A stretch of 64,000 bases of DNA from Arthrobacter sp. Hiyo8. Lineage in GTDB: Bacteria; Actinomycetota; Actinomycetes; Actinomycetales; Micrococcaceae. The notes beneath the pieces were generated by a model. That model saw only the letters and a list, made by a program, of their open reading frames with translations. It was not told where the DNA came from and made no database searches. The position numbers and the translations under genes were made by a program. How positions within the stretch are numbered: the stretch's first letter is position 1; the number at the start of each line of letters is the position of its first letter. Below are positions 50,031 through 59,907 of the stretch, piece after piece. The stretch is from positions 1,984,001 through 2,048,000 of the forward strand of contig AP014719.1 in assembly GCA_001549895.1 (NCBI GenBank). The letters are read 5' to 3'.

Positions 50031-51224
50031 TTAGCGCTGCCGGGCCACCCAGCGCACCGAGAGGGTGGTGCAGATGCAGAATGCGGCGACCGATCCGAGG
50101 ATCACCAGGAGCGGCACGGTCCAACTGCCGGAGATGCCGTGCACGTAGCCGATGACGGTCGGAGCCAAGGCCGCGAAGCAGTAGCCGACCCCCTGCACGA
50201 CGGCGGACATCTTGCCTGCCGAAGCTTGGTCGCGCGCGAACTTGATGATGGCGATGAAGATGACCGTGATGCCGCCGCCCTGCGCTACTCCACCGAGGGA
50301 CGACCATAGCCACCACCAGCCCGGGGCCAGCAACAAGCCCAAGGGCACCGTGAGCCACAAGGCACCCAAGGTGGCCGCCACCGCCGTCGTACTGGCGAAA
50401 CGGGCGAGCAGCGGCACGCCGAGCCCACCGACTATCGCGAAAATCTGGAAGAGCGATGATCCCGCGCCGGCTTGTGCTGTGCCCATGCCCAGCTCGTCGG
50501 CCAGGAAGCTCGGGAGCCATGCGGTCACGCCGTAGTACGAGAATGCCTGGCCGGCGAAGCCCAGCGTCAGGCCCGCCGTCAGCCAGCCAACCCCGGAGGC
50601 GCCCCCGCTCGTGAACCGCCGGCGGCGGGCACAGCAGCGGGAACGAAAGCTTGCCGGGCGCCGACTGTGGGAATCCAGAACAGGATGGCCGCGAGGGCCA
50701 GCAGGGCACTCGCGGCGAGGGCAAGACGCCATCCCACGAGTTCCGCGAGCGGGCCGTGGCCACCGAAGTCAGGAAGGACCCGATGTTCAGCGCTGCTGTG
50801 TAGACACCCATGGCGGTTGCCTGGCGTCGCGGTGCGAAGTCCCGGCGGATGATGAGCGGCACGGCGATGTTGCCGATCGTGATGGCGAGGCCGATAAGGA
50901 CCGTACCCACCATGACCGGAACACCGCCGCCGCTGGAGCGGATCACGACGCCGGCCAGCACACCCACAAGAGTGAGCATCACAGCGAATTCGGCGCCGAG
51001 CCTGCGTCCGGCCATAGAGGCCAGCGGGGCGGCGAGCGAGAAGCAAAGCACGGGAATGCCCGTCAGCAACCCGAGTTCCACGGGGAAAATCCAAGATCCC
51101 GTTTGAGGGAATCCACCACCGGCGCCACCGCGACGAAGGGTCCCCGCATGTTGAGGGCGATGAGGCCTATGCACGCAAGGATCAGCCAACCTCGGGGGAC
51201 CTTGGCGAGGAATGGACCGGTCAT
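50031..51224 (-). CDS. MFS transporter, CynX/NimT type
   Basis: About 400 residues with about 12 membrane helices. LGLLTGIPVLCFSLAAPLAS, NIAVPLIIRRDFAPRRQATA and GMGTAQAGAGSSLFQIFAIV are visible; the loop FAPRRQATAMG is typical of the CynX subgroup (cyanate or nitroimidazole transporters). Frameshifts occur near 51110, 50750, 50640 and possibly elsewhere. No ribosome site is obvious, so the start is uncertain. It is flanked on both sides by copies of repeat P2. Confidence 0.8.
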
Positions 51225-51283
51225 GGGGCGCACTGCAAGGCGGGGAAAGTAGGCATCACCTTCATTGCTATCACGCCTCCACG

Positions 51284-51345
51284 GCGCGAACTGGCAGGCG
51301 ATGACCCAAAATCCGCGGCAAGGGTCATTTGCTGCCAGTTCGCGC
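51284..51345. repeat. Palindromic repeat, family P2 copy 2
   Basis: Arms 51284-51307 and 51322-51345 (24 bases, beginning GCGCGAACTGGCAG) pair with two to three mismatches, followed by GCGGGGGTTAA. The same motif and trailing GGTTAA occur in copy 1, in the same orientation. It lies between the MFS start and the ROK gene end. Confidence 0.85.
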
Positions 51346-51361
51346 GGGGGTTAAAAGCCCG

Positions 51362-52579
51362 TCAGCCGGTTGCTTGGAGCGTGGCTTCAATCACTGCCGG
51401 AGACAAAACGTGCTGGGTAACCATCTGGCTCGCACCGAGGATCGCGGCCTGGTCGCCCGCCATCGAGATGCCGATGCGCAGGTGCGAGGTGGCCAAGGGA
51501 AGGGAACGCCGGTAGACAACTTCGCGGATCCCGGCCACGAGGTGCTCACCGGCCTCCCCCATGCTGCCGCCAATCACGATCATGGAGGGTTGAGCAGATT
51601 GACCACTGTTGCCAGGACATCGCCAACGTCGCGTCCGGCCTGCCGGAGTGCCTGGATGGCTTGGAGGTTTCCCTCGGCCACGAGCCGCAGCACGTCCCCG
51701 CCGTTGCTGGCCGGGAGTCCTTGGGCGTGCAGCTGGCGGGCGACGGCGGGTCCCGAGGCGAGTGCCTCAAGGCAGCCGTAGTTCCCGCAACGGCAGAGCA
51801 CGTCGTCGCCGCGGGGAACCCGGACGTGGCCGAGGTCCCGGCCGTGCCGTTGGCGCCGCGCTGCAGCTCGCCGCTGCTGATAATGCCCGCGCCGATGCCC
51901 GTGGCGATCTTGATGAAGAGCAAATTGTCGTGGTCCGGCCAATACGCTGTGCGTTCGCCCAGTGCCATGATGTTGACGTCGTTGTCCACGAGGACCGGAA
52001 CCGGCAGCGAGCGCTGCATGTAACGGACCACGTCGAATCCGTCCCAGCCGGGCATGATCGGCGGTTTGATCGGCCTGCCGGTGTCGTGTTCCACCGGACC
52101 GGGCAACCCGATGCCGATCCCGGCGAGGTCGTCAAGGCTGCGGCCGGCTTCGGTGAGAAGCTCCCGTCCTTCCGCCACCACCCTGCCGAGCACCACCTCG
52201 GGACCGTCTGCGACTTCCTGCGCGAGGCGGCGCTCGGCCAGGACTGTTCCACCGAGATCGGTGACCGCAACGATTACGTGCGTCGCTCCGACGTCGACCG
52301 CCAAGACAACGCGGGCCGCAGGGTTGAAGGCAAAGCGCGACGGCGGCCTGCCGCCACTGGAGCTTGCCTCGCCGGCGGGACCCACGAGTCCGGAGTTCAT
52401 GAGGGCGTCGATGCGCGAGGCGACGGTGGAACGGGCCAGCCCGGTGGTGATGGCGAGTTCGGCGCGGGTCCGTGCCTGGCCGTCGCGAAGAAGCTGAAAC
52501 AGGTCTCCTGCACGCGAAAGGCTCCCGGCGTCCTGTACGGAGCCGTCCTTGCCCGGGCTTTATCGGGTGCTGAAGTCAT
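51362..52579 (-). CDS. ROK-family transcriptional regulator
   Basis: About 406 residues from ATG 52579. The N-terminal HTH reads RTRAELAITTGLARSTVASR (after a frameshift near 52520). The ROK sugar-kinase-like domain has LAVDVGATHVIVAVTDLGGT, GLPGPVEHDTGRPIKPPIMP, and VDNDVNIMALGE. The zinc site is CRCGNYGCLEALASG, then ILGASQMV near the end. A second frameshift is near 51830. It is divergent from the 52.7-64 kb operon and is the obvious candidate repressor of it. Confidence 0.88.
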
Positions 52580-52626
52580 GCATCAGTGATAGCACGATTG
52601 CTTATGGCTGTCACGCAGCAAAAAGA

Positions 52627-52665
52627 TTGTCGAATGATTTTCAACTTTTGCTTGCTCATCGACAA
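52627..52665. promoter_or_regulatory. Inverted repeat, candidate ROK operator
   Basis: TTGTCGA (52627-52633) and TCGACAA (52659-52665) are inverted, centre-to-centre 32 bp, around an AT-rich core. It lies in the gap between the divergent ROK and Gfo/Idh genes. Either or both could be controlled from it. Confidence 0.55.
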
Positions 52666-52756
52666 AAGTCGTCGTAGGTTGTTTGTGAGAAGGGTCACGT
52701 AGCCCACAAAGCCACGCTGAAACTCAGAGACTCCGTTTACGAAGAGGTAACTGATC

Positions 52757-53868
52757 TTGTCCAGCCACTCACAGGCAACACCGTTGGGATCACCAGGCCC
52801 CCTCGGCGTCGGCATCCTTGGCGCCGGCCCGGTCACCCAAGCAATCCACCTTCCTTCCCTGGCCCGGCTCCGGAACATCCTGGAAGTCCGCCACATCATG
52901 GACGTCGACTCCGCGGTTGCCGAATCGGTCGCAGCACGCGTCGGCGCCAAACACAGCACCAGCATTGACGCACTCCTGGGCGATCCCGACGTCGACATCG
53001 TCGCCATCTGCAGCCCCACCAGTTCCACGCGGACCAAGTGATCGCCGCGTGCCGCGCGGGAAAGAAGGCCGTCCTCTGCGAAAAGCCCTTCGCCATGAGC
53101 GGCGAGGAGGCTGCCCGGATTTCGGCGGTCAGCGCGGAAACCGGCGTGCCGATCATCGTGGGCGCCATGCACACCTTCGATCCGGGCTGGCTCGCAGCCG
53201 AAGCCAACTGGGGCGATCTCCCCGAGAACGTCCACACCATCCGTTCTTCCATCGTTCTCCCGCCCAATGCCCGGTTCGAAGATTTCGCCACCGAAATCAT
53301 TACCCGGCCAGCCAGCGGCAACCCTGACTACAGCGATATCGAGGTCATCAAGAACTTCCTGCGGGGCGGCATCATGGGCCTCGCCATCCACGACCTTCCG
53401 CTCGTCCGCCGCTTCACGCCGGATTTCGAAGACCTCGAGGTGCTGCAGGCGCGCCACGTGCGCCCCTTCGGTTACGTGATTTCGCTTCGTTCTGGAAAAC
53501 CGGGCGCAGGTGACCGGATCATCGAACTCAGGGCAGCCATGAACAAAACCTGGAAGCCGGAATGGGTCTTCGAAGCGATCTCGGACGACGCAGCCCTTCG
53601 CGTGGACTTCACTCCTTCCTATGTACAGGCGGGTTCCGCGGCCGCAATTATCACCCGCGGAACCACAAGGACCACCTACGGACCGTTCGAGCACAACGGC
53701 TACGAGGGCGAATGGCGCGAACTCGCCCAACTGGCACTCGGAACCAAGCAACCACCGTCGGCCGAAAGCCTCATCAATGACCTCACCTTCGCGATAGCCA
53801 TTGCCGACGCCACGGTGGACCTCGCGGCGGCGGAGCACGCAAACAGCCATGCAGGAGCCCGCTCATGA
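52757..53868 (+). CDS. Gfo/Idh/MocA dehydrogenase 1 of the glycoside operon
   Basis: About 370 residues from TTG 52757, preceded by GAAGAGG. LGVGILGAGPVTQAIHLPSL is the Rossmann start, and VLCEKPFAMSGEEAARISAV holds the EKP motif. The catalytic domain reads DIEVIKNFLRGGIMGLAIHD, with the His in the family's catalytic position. One frameshift near 53030. It overlaps the next gene by 4 bp. Probably oxidises a sugar hydroxyl with NAD; which one is unknown. Confidence 0.85.
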
Positions 53869-54664
53869 GCACCCAGTACACGGTCACTGCAACCCCGCAG
53901 GCGGAAGAGAGCGGCTCCGTAGCACTCGCGGTGGCTTCTCTTCCAGCGAGCTTCGGCCCGGTAGCAGCCGGGGAGGCCGCACGGATTTCCGCCATCGACG
54001 GCGCCGCGGGCTGGACCACCGAGGCCATCAAGGCGATCGACGGCGGAGTGTCGGGCATCGTCGTCGTCAACCCGGTCCCGGAAAACACCGCCGCCCTGCT
54101 CGACGCCGCTGAAGCGTCCGGCGTCGCGGTGGTCCTGGACCAGCGCTGGGCATCCAGCCCGGGTCTCGCCGGAGCCGAAGACGCCGTCCGCACGGTAGCC
54201 GGCCGCGCCGCCATGCTGGACACCGTCGCGACGGCCGCGGCAGGAACGGATCCGGAACGGCTGCTCACCGAGCACCTCGCCGCCGTCGTACGCGTCACAG
54301 GGCAACTGGACGCGCTTCGCCTCTTGCGCCGCGGCGCGCACGGCTACGCGGTTTCCGGGCGGCTCGCCAACGGAGCTCCGGTTTCGCTCCAAGGCGTGCT
54401 GAGCAACTCCCGGGCCGCCGGCGTCGACTTCCGCCTGTACACCGACGCCGGCGGTGTCAGCATTGCGGTCCCGGAACCGCTTGCCGCCTGGCCGGCAGAA
54501 GTCCGCGCTACCGGGCAACAGGGGAAATCCTCCTGCCAACGCTTTACGAATCCGCCCACCGCACCACCTGGCGCCGGCTCAAGGAACACCTCGACGCCGG
54601 TACTCTCCCCTCCGATCTGGCTGGCTTTGCGCGGCTGACGGAATCCATCGCGCACCTCTCCTGA
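53865..54664 (+). CDS. Uncharacterised operon protein, Gfo/Idh-associated
   Basis: About 266 residues beginning MSTQYTVTATPQAEESGSVA. It has no Rossmann start or EKP motif, but AALLDAAEASGVAVVLDQRW and LTEHLAAVVRVTGQLDALRL resemble parts of the dehydrogenase fold. The end GEILLPTLYESAHRTTWRRL is reached after one frameshift near 54525, to TGA at 54662-54664. It may be a cofactor-free partner or paralogue of the adjacent dehydrogenase. No function is assigned. Confidence 0.65.
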
Positions 54665-54798
54665 ACCTGTACCTCTCCTTAAACACGCAACCAGCACCAT
54701 CGAGCGCAACAGAGCACCAAGCAATCATTAGCCTTCTCGACGACGAGCCGGACCGCACCAAACGCGAAGACCACGCAGCGGTCCCGAAAGGAATCATC

Positions 54799-56118
54799 AT
54801 GAATGTTCAGTCCGAAGCCAGCCGCAATTTCTCCCGCAGGGGTTTCCTCGGCCTCACGGCGGCAGCAGCGGCTGTCCCCCTGCTCGCAGCCTGCGGAGGC
54901 GGCTCCAGCTCAAGCTCCAGCGCCGGTGGCGCGATCAAGTTCTGGGACATGCCATGGGGCACCCCGGCCTACAATGACGCCGCCAAGAAGATTGCAGAGA
55001 GCTACGTACCCACAGGCAGCAACGGCAAGGCCAGCTACCAGATCATCCAGTGGAACAACTTCTATCAGACCTTCTCCTCGGCCATCGCGTCCAAGACCGG
55101 GCCTGCGGTATCCACCGGTGGCGGTTTCCAGGCCTTCCAGTTCGAGCAGCAGGGCCAGATCGCCTACGCAGACAAGGTCATCGAGGCGCTCAAGAAGAAC
55201 GGTCAGTTCGACGACTTCCTGCCGGGCGTGCTGGAGCCCTTCAAGACGGACAAGGGCTACGTCGCCGTTCCGTGGCAGCTGGACATGCGCCCGCTGTGGT
55301 ACCGCAAGTCCCTCTTCGACCAGGCCGGCGTGGCGGTTCCGACCGACTGGCCCAGCCTGCTCGAGGCAGGCAAGAAGCTCAAGTCCATCGGTGCGGTCGG
55401 CTTCGCTACGGGTTCCGGCGCGGGCAACAACATCGGCAACCACTTGATGATCATGATGATGATCAACAACGGCGGTGGCGTCTTCACCAAGGACGGCCAG
55501 CTGGACGTCATGAACGACCGCAACGTCGAAGCCATTGAATTCCTGCTCGAGCTGGTCTCCAACGGCGTCGTCGACCCCGCGGCGGTCAGCTACACCACGG
55601 ACAACCTCGATGCGCAGTGGAAGAGCAAGAAGGCTGCCTTCGGCATGTATGTGCTGGGCCTGCCGCAGCGCGTGGGCGACACCTCCGGAGACCTCCTGGT
55701 GGCAAGCCCGATGGCCGGTCCGCACGGCGACAAAGCAGCGTTGGTGTTCCCGAACAACATCATGATGTACAAGAACACCCCCTCCCAGGAGTCTTCCGAG
55801 GCCTTCCTGACCTACTACCTGGGCCAGGTCAAGGAGCTGTGGCGCCAGAAGCTGATGAACGGACTGCCGGTCTTCAAGTCCATCACTGAACTTCCCGAGT
55901 TTTCCGGCGATCCCAACAACGTCAAGATCGTCAAGGAATACCAGCCCATCGCGAAGACCTTCGCCGCGCAAGGCACCTCTCTCAACGCCAACCTCGCTGT
56001 CCTGGACGGCGGCCAGGCACTCAACCAGTTCACCCAGACCATCCTGACCGGAAAGACCGACGCCAAGACTGCACTCACGGCCTTCAAGACCGGCCTCGAA
56101 TCCGTCATCAAGAAGTAA
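54799..56118 (+). CDS. ABC importer solute-binding lipoprotein (sugar type)
   Basis: 439 intact residues. The leader carries a twin-arginine pattern (SRRGFLGLTAAAAAVPLLAA) and a lipobox Cys (LAACGGG), so it may be Tat-exported and lipid-anchored. The body is a family 1 binding protein: YVAVPWQLDMRPLWYRKSLF, then FPNNIMMYKNTPSQESSEAF. It is the first of three transport genes; permeases follow within 10 bp. Substrate is likely an oligo- or glycoside-type sugar, by family. Confidence 0.92.
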   Translation: MNVQSEASRNFSRRGFLGLTAAAAAVPLLAACGGGSSSSSSAGGAIKFWDMPWGTPAYNDAAKKIAESYVPTGSNGKASYQIIQWNNFYQTFSSAIASKTGPAVSTGGGFQAFQFEQQGQIAYADKVIEALKKNGQFDDFLPGVLEPFKTDKGYVAVPWQLDMRPLWYRKSLFDQAGVAVPTDWPSLLEAGKKLKSIGAVGFATGSGAGNNIGNHLMIMMMINNGGGVFTKDGQLDVMNDRNVEAIEFLLELVSNGVVDPAAVSYTTDNLDAQWKSKKAAFGMYVLGLPQRVGDTSGDLLVASPMAGPHGDKAALVFPNNIMMYKNTPSQESSEAFLTYYLGQVKELWRQKLMNGLPVFKSITELPEFSGDPNNVKIVKEYQPIAKTFAAQGTSLNANLAVLDGGQALNQFTQTILTGKTDAKTALTAFKTGLESVIKK

Positions 56119-56128
56119 AGCCGTCGCC

Positions 56129-57088
56129 ATGTCAACCACCACAACACAGTCCGGCCTCGCCCGGGCCCGTCGGGGACTCGCTCCCGGCGGGTCTGGCGGC
56201 GGGTCCGTAAACCGCAAGAGCAAACTGTCGGGGCAGACCAAGCGGACGTTCTTCTGGCTCCTGTTGCCCTCGATCGTCCTGCTCATCCTGATCAACGGCT
56301 ACCCGCTGATCTACGCCGGCGTGCAGGCAACCCACGACGGCTCCCTCATCGACACCGGCAACTTCGTCGGCGTCGACAACTTCGCCACCGTCCTGTCTTC
56401 GCCCGCCTTCTGGAAGGCCGCACAGTTCACGCTGTGGTTCACGATCGTGGGCGTCTTCGGCTCCTGGCTGGTGGGCCTGGGCCTGGCACTGCTCCTGCGC
56501 ACCAAGATCCCGGCGGGCGGCACCTTCAAGGTCCTGCTCCTCCTGCCCTGGGTGGTGCCGATCGTCGTGTCCTCCACCGCTTGGAACTGGCTCGTCGCCA
56601 CCCGGACAGCCTCATCCCCTCCATCTTCCGCAACCTCGGACTCGGCACACCGCTGTTCCTCGCCGACCCGCACCTCGCCGCCGTCATGGTCATGGTCTTC
56701 AAGGTCTGGGTCAGCTTCCCCTTCATGATGATGATGATCTCCGCCGCCCTGGCCTCCGTGGACACCACCGTCTACGAAGCCGCCAGCATGGACGGCGCCA
56801 GCAAGTGGCAGCAGTTCACCCAGATCACCCTGCCGATGATCGCCCGCTCCACGTACATCAGCTGGATCCTGATGACGATCTTCTGCGTCAACGACTTCCC
56901 ACCATCTACCTGCTCACCGGCGGCGGCCCGTCGACGCCACGACCTCCCTCGTGGTCCTGGCCTACCGCAGCGTCTTCCAGGACTTCCAGACCGGTCCCGG
57001 CGTCGCGATCGCCTTCCTTATGACCCTCACCCTCGTCGTCGTGTCGGTCTTCCTGTACCGCCAGATCCGAAAGTCGAGCGTCGAATAA
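56129..57088 (+). CDS. ABC importer permease 1 (MalF-type)
   Basis: About 320 residues with six membrane segments after a basic N terminus. The EAA-loop is VYEAASMDGASKWQQFTQIT, which docks onto the ATPase. Later parts read TIYLLTGGGP and VDATTSLVVLAYRSVFQDFQ. Three deletions (near 56600, 56900 and 56930) break it. The stop overlaps the start of permease 2 (TAATG). No ATPase gene is present in the operon, so a shared MsmK-type ATPase is expected. Confidence 0.9.
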
Positions 57089-57980
57089 TGAGCGCAGTAC
57101 TCCACGCCCACCCCGAATCCGGACCCGCACTCGGTGTCGCGGGACCCGAAAAATCGCGCCGCGTCCTCTCCGAAGCAGGCATGCGCGGACGCTGGTGGCG
57201 GTTCGTCCTGATCCTTGCCATTACTGCGATCGTCCTCGTCCCGATCATGGTCACCGTCATCCTGGCCCTCACCCGGGTCCGAACAGCACCGCTACCGGCC
57301 TGACGCTGGAAAACATCACCGGTGTCTTCTCCAAGACCCTCGCCAGCACCTGGTTGACCAACAGCCTCGTCACCACGCTTTCCACGGTGATCGTCGCCGT
57401 CGCCGTGGCCGCACCTGCCGGCTACGTCCTCTCCCGCGGCCGCTCGAAAGCCGTCTCCGGATACTCCCTGCTGCTGTTCGTTATGCAGTCGCTGCCGATC
57501 ATCACCTCGGTGGTGCCGCTGTTCATCCTCTTCGCAGGCATGGGACTCGTGGACAACCTGCTCGGCCTGATCATCATCTACGTCGGCTCGACAATGACCG
57601 TGGCCACGTGGATGATGGCGGCATACTTCGATTCCATCCCGGTCAGCCTCGAGGAGGCCTCGTGGATCGACGGCTGCTCCGTGTTCGGATCGTTCACGAA
57701 GGTGGTGCTGCGCAATTCCCTGCCCGGCATCCTGTCCACCGCGATCTTCGCCTTCCTCCTGGCCTGGAACGACTATCTCGTCGCGATCGTGTTCCTGCGC
57801 TCCAACGAGATCTTTACCCTGCCGGTGGGCGTGCAGTCCTTCTTCCAGCAGAACATGACCGACTGGTCCGGCGTCATGGCCCTCGCCGTCGTCATGATGC
57901 TCCCGCCCATCATCGTTTTCGCCACGCTGAACAAGTACTTCAGCGTCGGCGGCATCGGCGGATCCCTCGCCGGCCGATAG
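57088..57980 (+). CDS. ABC importer permease 2 (MalG-type)
   Basis: About 297 residues with six helices. The EAA-loop SLEEASWIDGCSVFGSFTKV, with LRNSLPGI after it, is typical of MalG-type permeases. LNKYFSVGGIGGSLAGR is the usual end. One frameshift near 57280 joins the first helix to GPNSTATGLTLENITGVFSK. It overlaps permease 1 by one base, so translation is coupled. Confidence 0.9.
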
Positions 57981-58020
57981 CCGAACCCTTTTCACGCAAC
58001 TGACAACGCAAAGGAAAACC

Positions 58021-58770
58021 ATGTCTTACTCCATCCAGCTGTACACCCTGCGCAATGCCATCCAGGAAGACCTGCCGGGCACCATCAAGAAGGTTGCCGA
58101 GATCGGTTACACGCAGGTTGAACCTTACAATTTCGTGGCCACGGCGAAGGAGCTCGGCGCAGCGTTGAAGGAGAACGGCCTCACGGCCCCGTCCGGCCAC
58201 GCGCCGCTGCTGAGCCAGGACCAGGACGAGATCTTCGCCGCCGCCAAGGAACTGGGCATTAGTACGGTCATCGATCCTTATCTGCCTGCCGAACACTGGC
58301 AGAACGCCGAAGACATCCAGGCCACCGCTGCCAAGCTCAACGCCGCAGCCAAGAAGGGCGCCGAATACGGCATCCGCGTCGGCTACCACAACCACGCCTG
58401 GGAACTGGAGTCCATCATCGAGGGCCAGACAGCCCTGGAGTACTTCGAAGGCCTCCTCGACCCGGAACTGGTCCTGGAAGTCGACACCTACTGGGCATCC
58501 GTCGGTGGCCAGAACCCGGTGGAACTGCTCGCCCGCCTCGGTGACCGCGTGAAATTCATCCACATCAAGGACGGCCCCGGCACCACCGACACCAAGGCCC
58601 AGCAGCCTGCCGGCCAGGGCACCATCGCGGTGCTCGACGTCGTTGCTGCCGCCAAGTCCCTGGAAGTGGGCGTCGTGGAGTTCGACGACTACGCCGGAGA
58701 CATCTTCGAAGGCATCGCGCAGAGCCTCGCCTTCCTCCAGAACAACGCAGCACAGGACGTGAACGCATGA
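58021..58770 (+). CDS. TIM-barrel sugar isomerase/epimerase 1
   Basis: 249 intact residues, ATG 58021. The start MSYSIQLYTLRNAIQEDLPG is typical of the xylose-isomerase-like barrel. IRVGYHNHAWELESIIEG and LVLEVDTYWASVGGQNPVEL carry the expected metal-binding His, Glu and Asp, then HIKDGPG, and VVEFDDYAG provides the last acid. The stop overlaps the start of the next dehydrogenase. Probably acts on a keto-sugar product. Confidence 0.88.
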   Translation: MSYSIQLYTLRNAIQEDLPGTIKKVAEIGYTQVEPYNFVATAKELGAALKENGLTAPSGHAPLLSQDQDEIFAAAKELGISTVIDPYLPAEHWQNAEDIQATAAKLNAAAKKGAEYGIRVGYHNHAWELESIIEGQTALEYFEGLLDPELVLEVDTYWASVGGQNPVELLARLGDRVKFIHIKDGPGTTDTKAQQPAGQGTIAVLDVVAAAKSLEVGVVEFDDYAGDIFEGIAQSLAFLQNNAAQDVNA

Positions 58771-59898
58771 GCGCCGCAACGCACCAGTCCACCCCGTCCG
58801 CCCGCCGGGACCCGTGGGTGTCGCCGTCATCGGCGCGGGCAACATCAGCAAGGCGTACCTGGACAACCTGACGGTCTTCCCGGACCTGAAGGTCCACGTC
58901 ATCGCGGACCTGTTCGAGGAAGCCGCGGAGGCACGGGCCAAGGAGTACGGCATCCCCGAGTTCGGTTCGCCGGAGCTGGCGCTCAACCATCCCGACGTCG
59001 AGATCATCGTGAACCTGACCATCCCGGCAGCGCACGTCGAGGTGGCCACGGCCGCCGTGAACGCCGGCAAGCACGTCTGGACCGAGAAGCCGTTCTCCCT
59101 GGACCGCGAATCCGGGCTGGCTTTGTTGAAGACGGCCGACGCCGCGGGGATCCGTCTGGGCTGCGCACCGGACACCTTCCTGGGCGCCGGACTGCAGACG
59201 GCCCGAAGGATCATCGAACGCGGCGACATCGGCACCCCGCTGACCGCCCTGACCATGTTCCAGACCCCCGGCCCGAATCCTGGCACCCGAACCCGTCCTT
59301 CCTCTTCGCCCACGGCGCAGGCCCGCTCTTCGACATGGGCCCCTACTATGTCACCGCCCTGGTCCAGGCGTTCGGCTCGGTCCGTCGCGTGGCCGCCGTC
59401 GGATCCAAAGCCAAGGACGTCCGCGTGGTCGGTTCCGGACCCAAGGCCGGCGAGGAATTCCCCGTCGAGGTCCCACCCACGTCTCCGCGATGCTCCAGTT
59501 CGAAGGGGCGCGTCCTCGCATAGTGTCTTCAGCTTCGAATCCCCCGCCTGCGGATGGGCTTCGTGGAGATCACCGGCACCGAGGGCACCCTCGAGCTGCC
59601 GGATCCGAACTACTTCGACGGCGACCTCAAGCTCTGGCGCGCGGGGGCCGAGGAAGCGGAAATCATTCCCGCGACGGGACCGGCCAACGGCCGCGGGATG
59701 GGCGTGCTGGACATGGCCCGGTCCCTGCGCGCCGGTGTCCCGCACCGCGCCCAGGGAGCCCTGGCCTACCACGTGGTAGATACCCTGGTCTCCATTTCCG
59801 AGTCCGCCGAAACCGGCACCTTTGTAGGCGTCGACAGCTCCGCCGTGACCTCCCAGGCCCTCCCCGAGGACTGGGACCCGATGGCCGCCACCCTCTAG
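58767..59898 (+). CDS. Gfo/Idh/MocA dehydrogenase 2 of the glycoside operon
   Basis: About 378 residues. GVAVIGAGNISKAYLDNLTV is the Rossmann start; HVWTEKPFSLDRESGLALLK carries EKP; FAHGAGPLFDMGPYYVTALV is the catalytic region (DMGPYY). Five deletions occur near 58810, 59275, 59475, 59510 and 59545. The C-terminal part VTSQALPEDWDPMAATL is in frame to 59898. It probably oxidises a hexosyl unit; C3 oxidation is inferred from the DUF1080 gene in the same operon. Confidence 0.85.
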
Positions 59899-59907
59899 GA
59901 ATCCCTC

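Noticed and set aside
49944..51345. Insertion sequence bounded by P2 repeats
   Set aside because: The enclosed gene is an MFS transporter, not a transposase, and no target-site duplication is visible.
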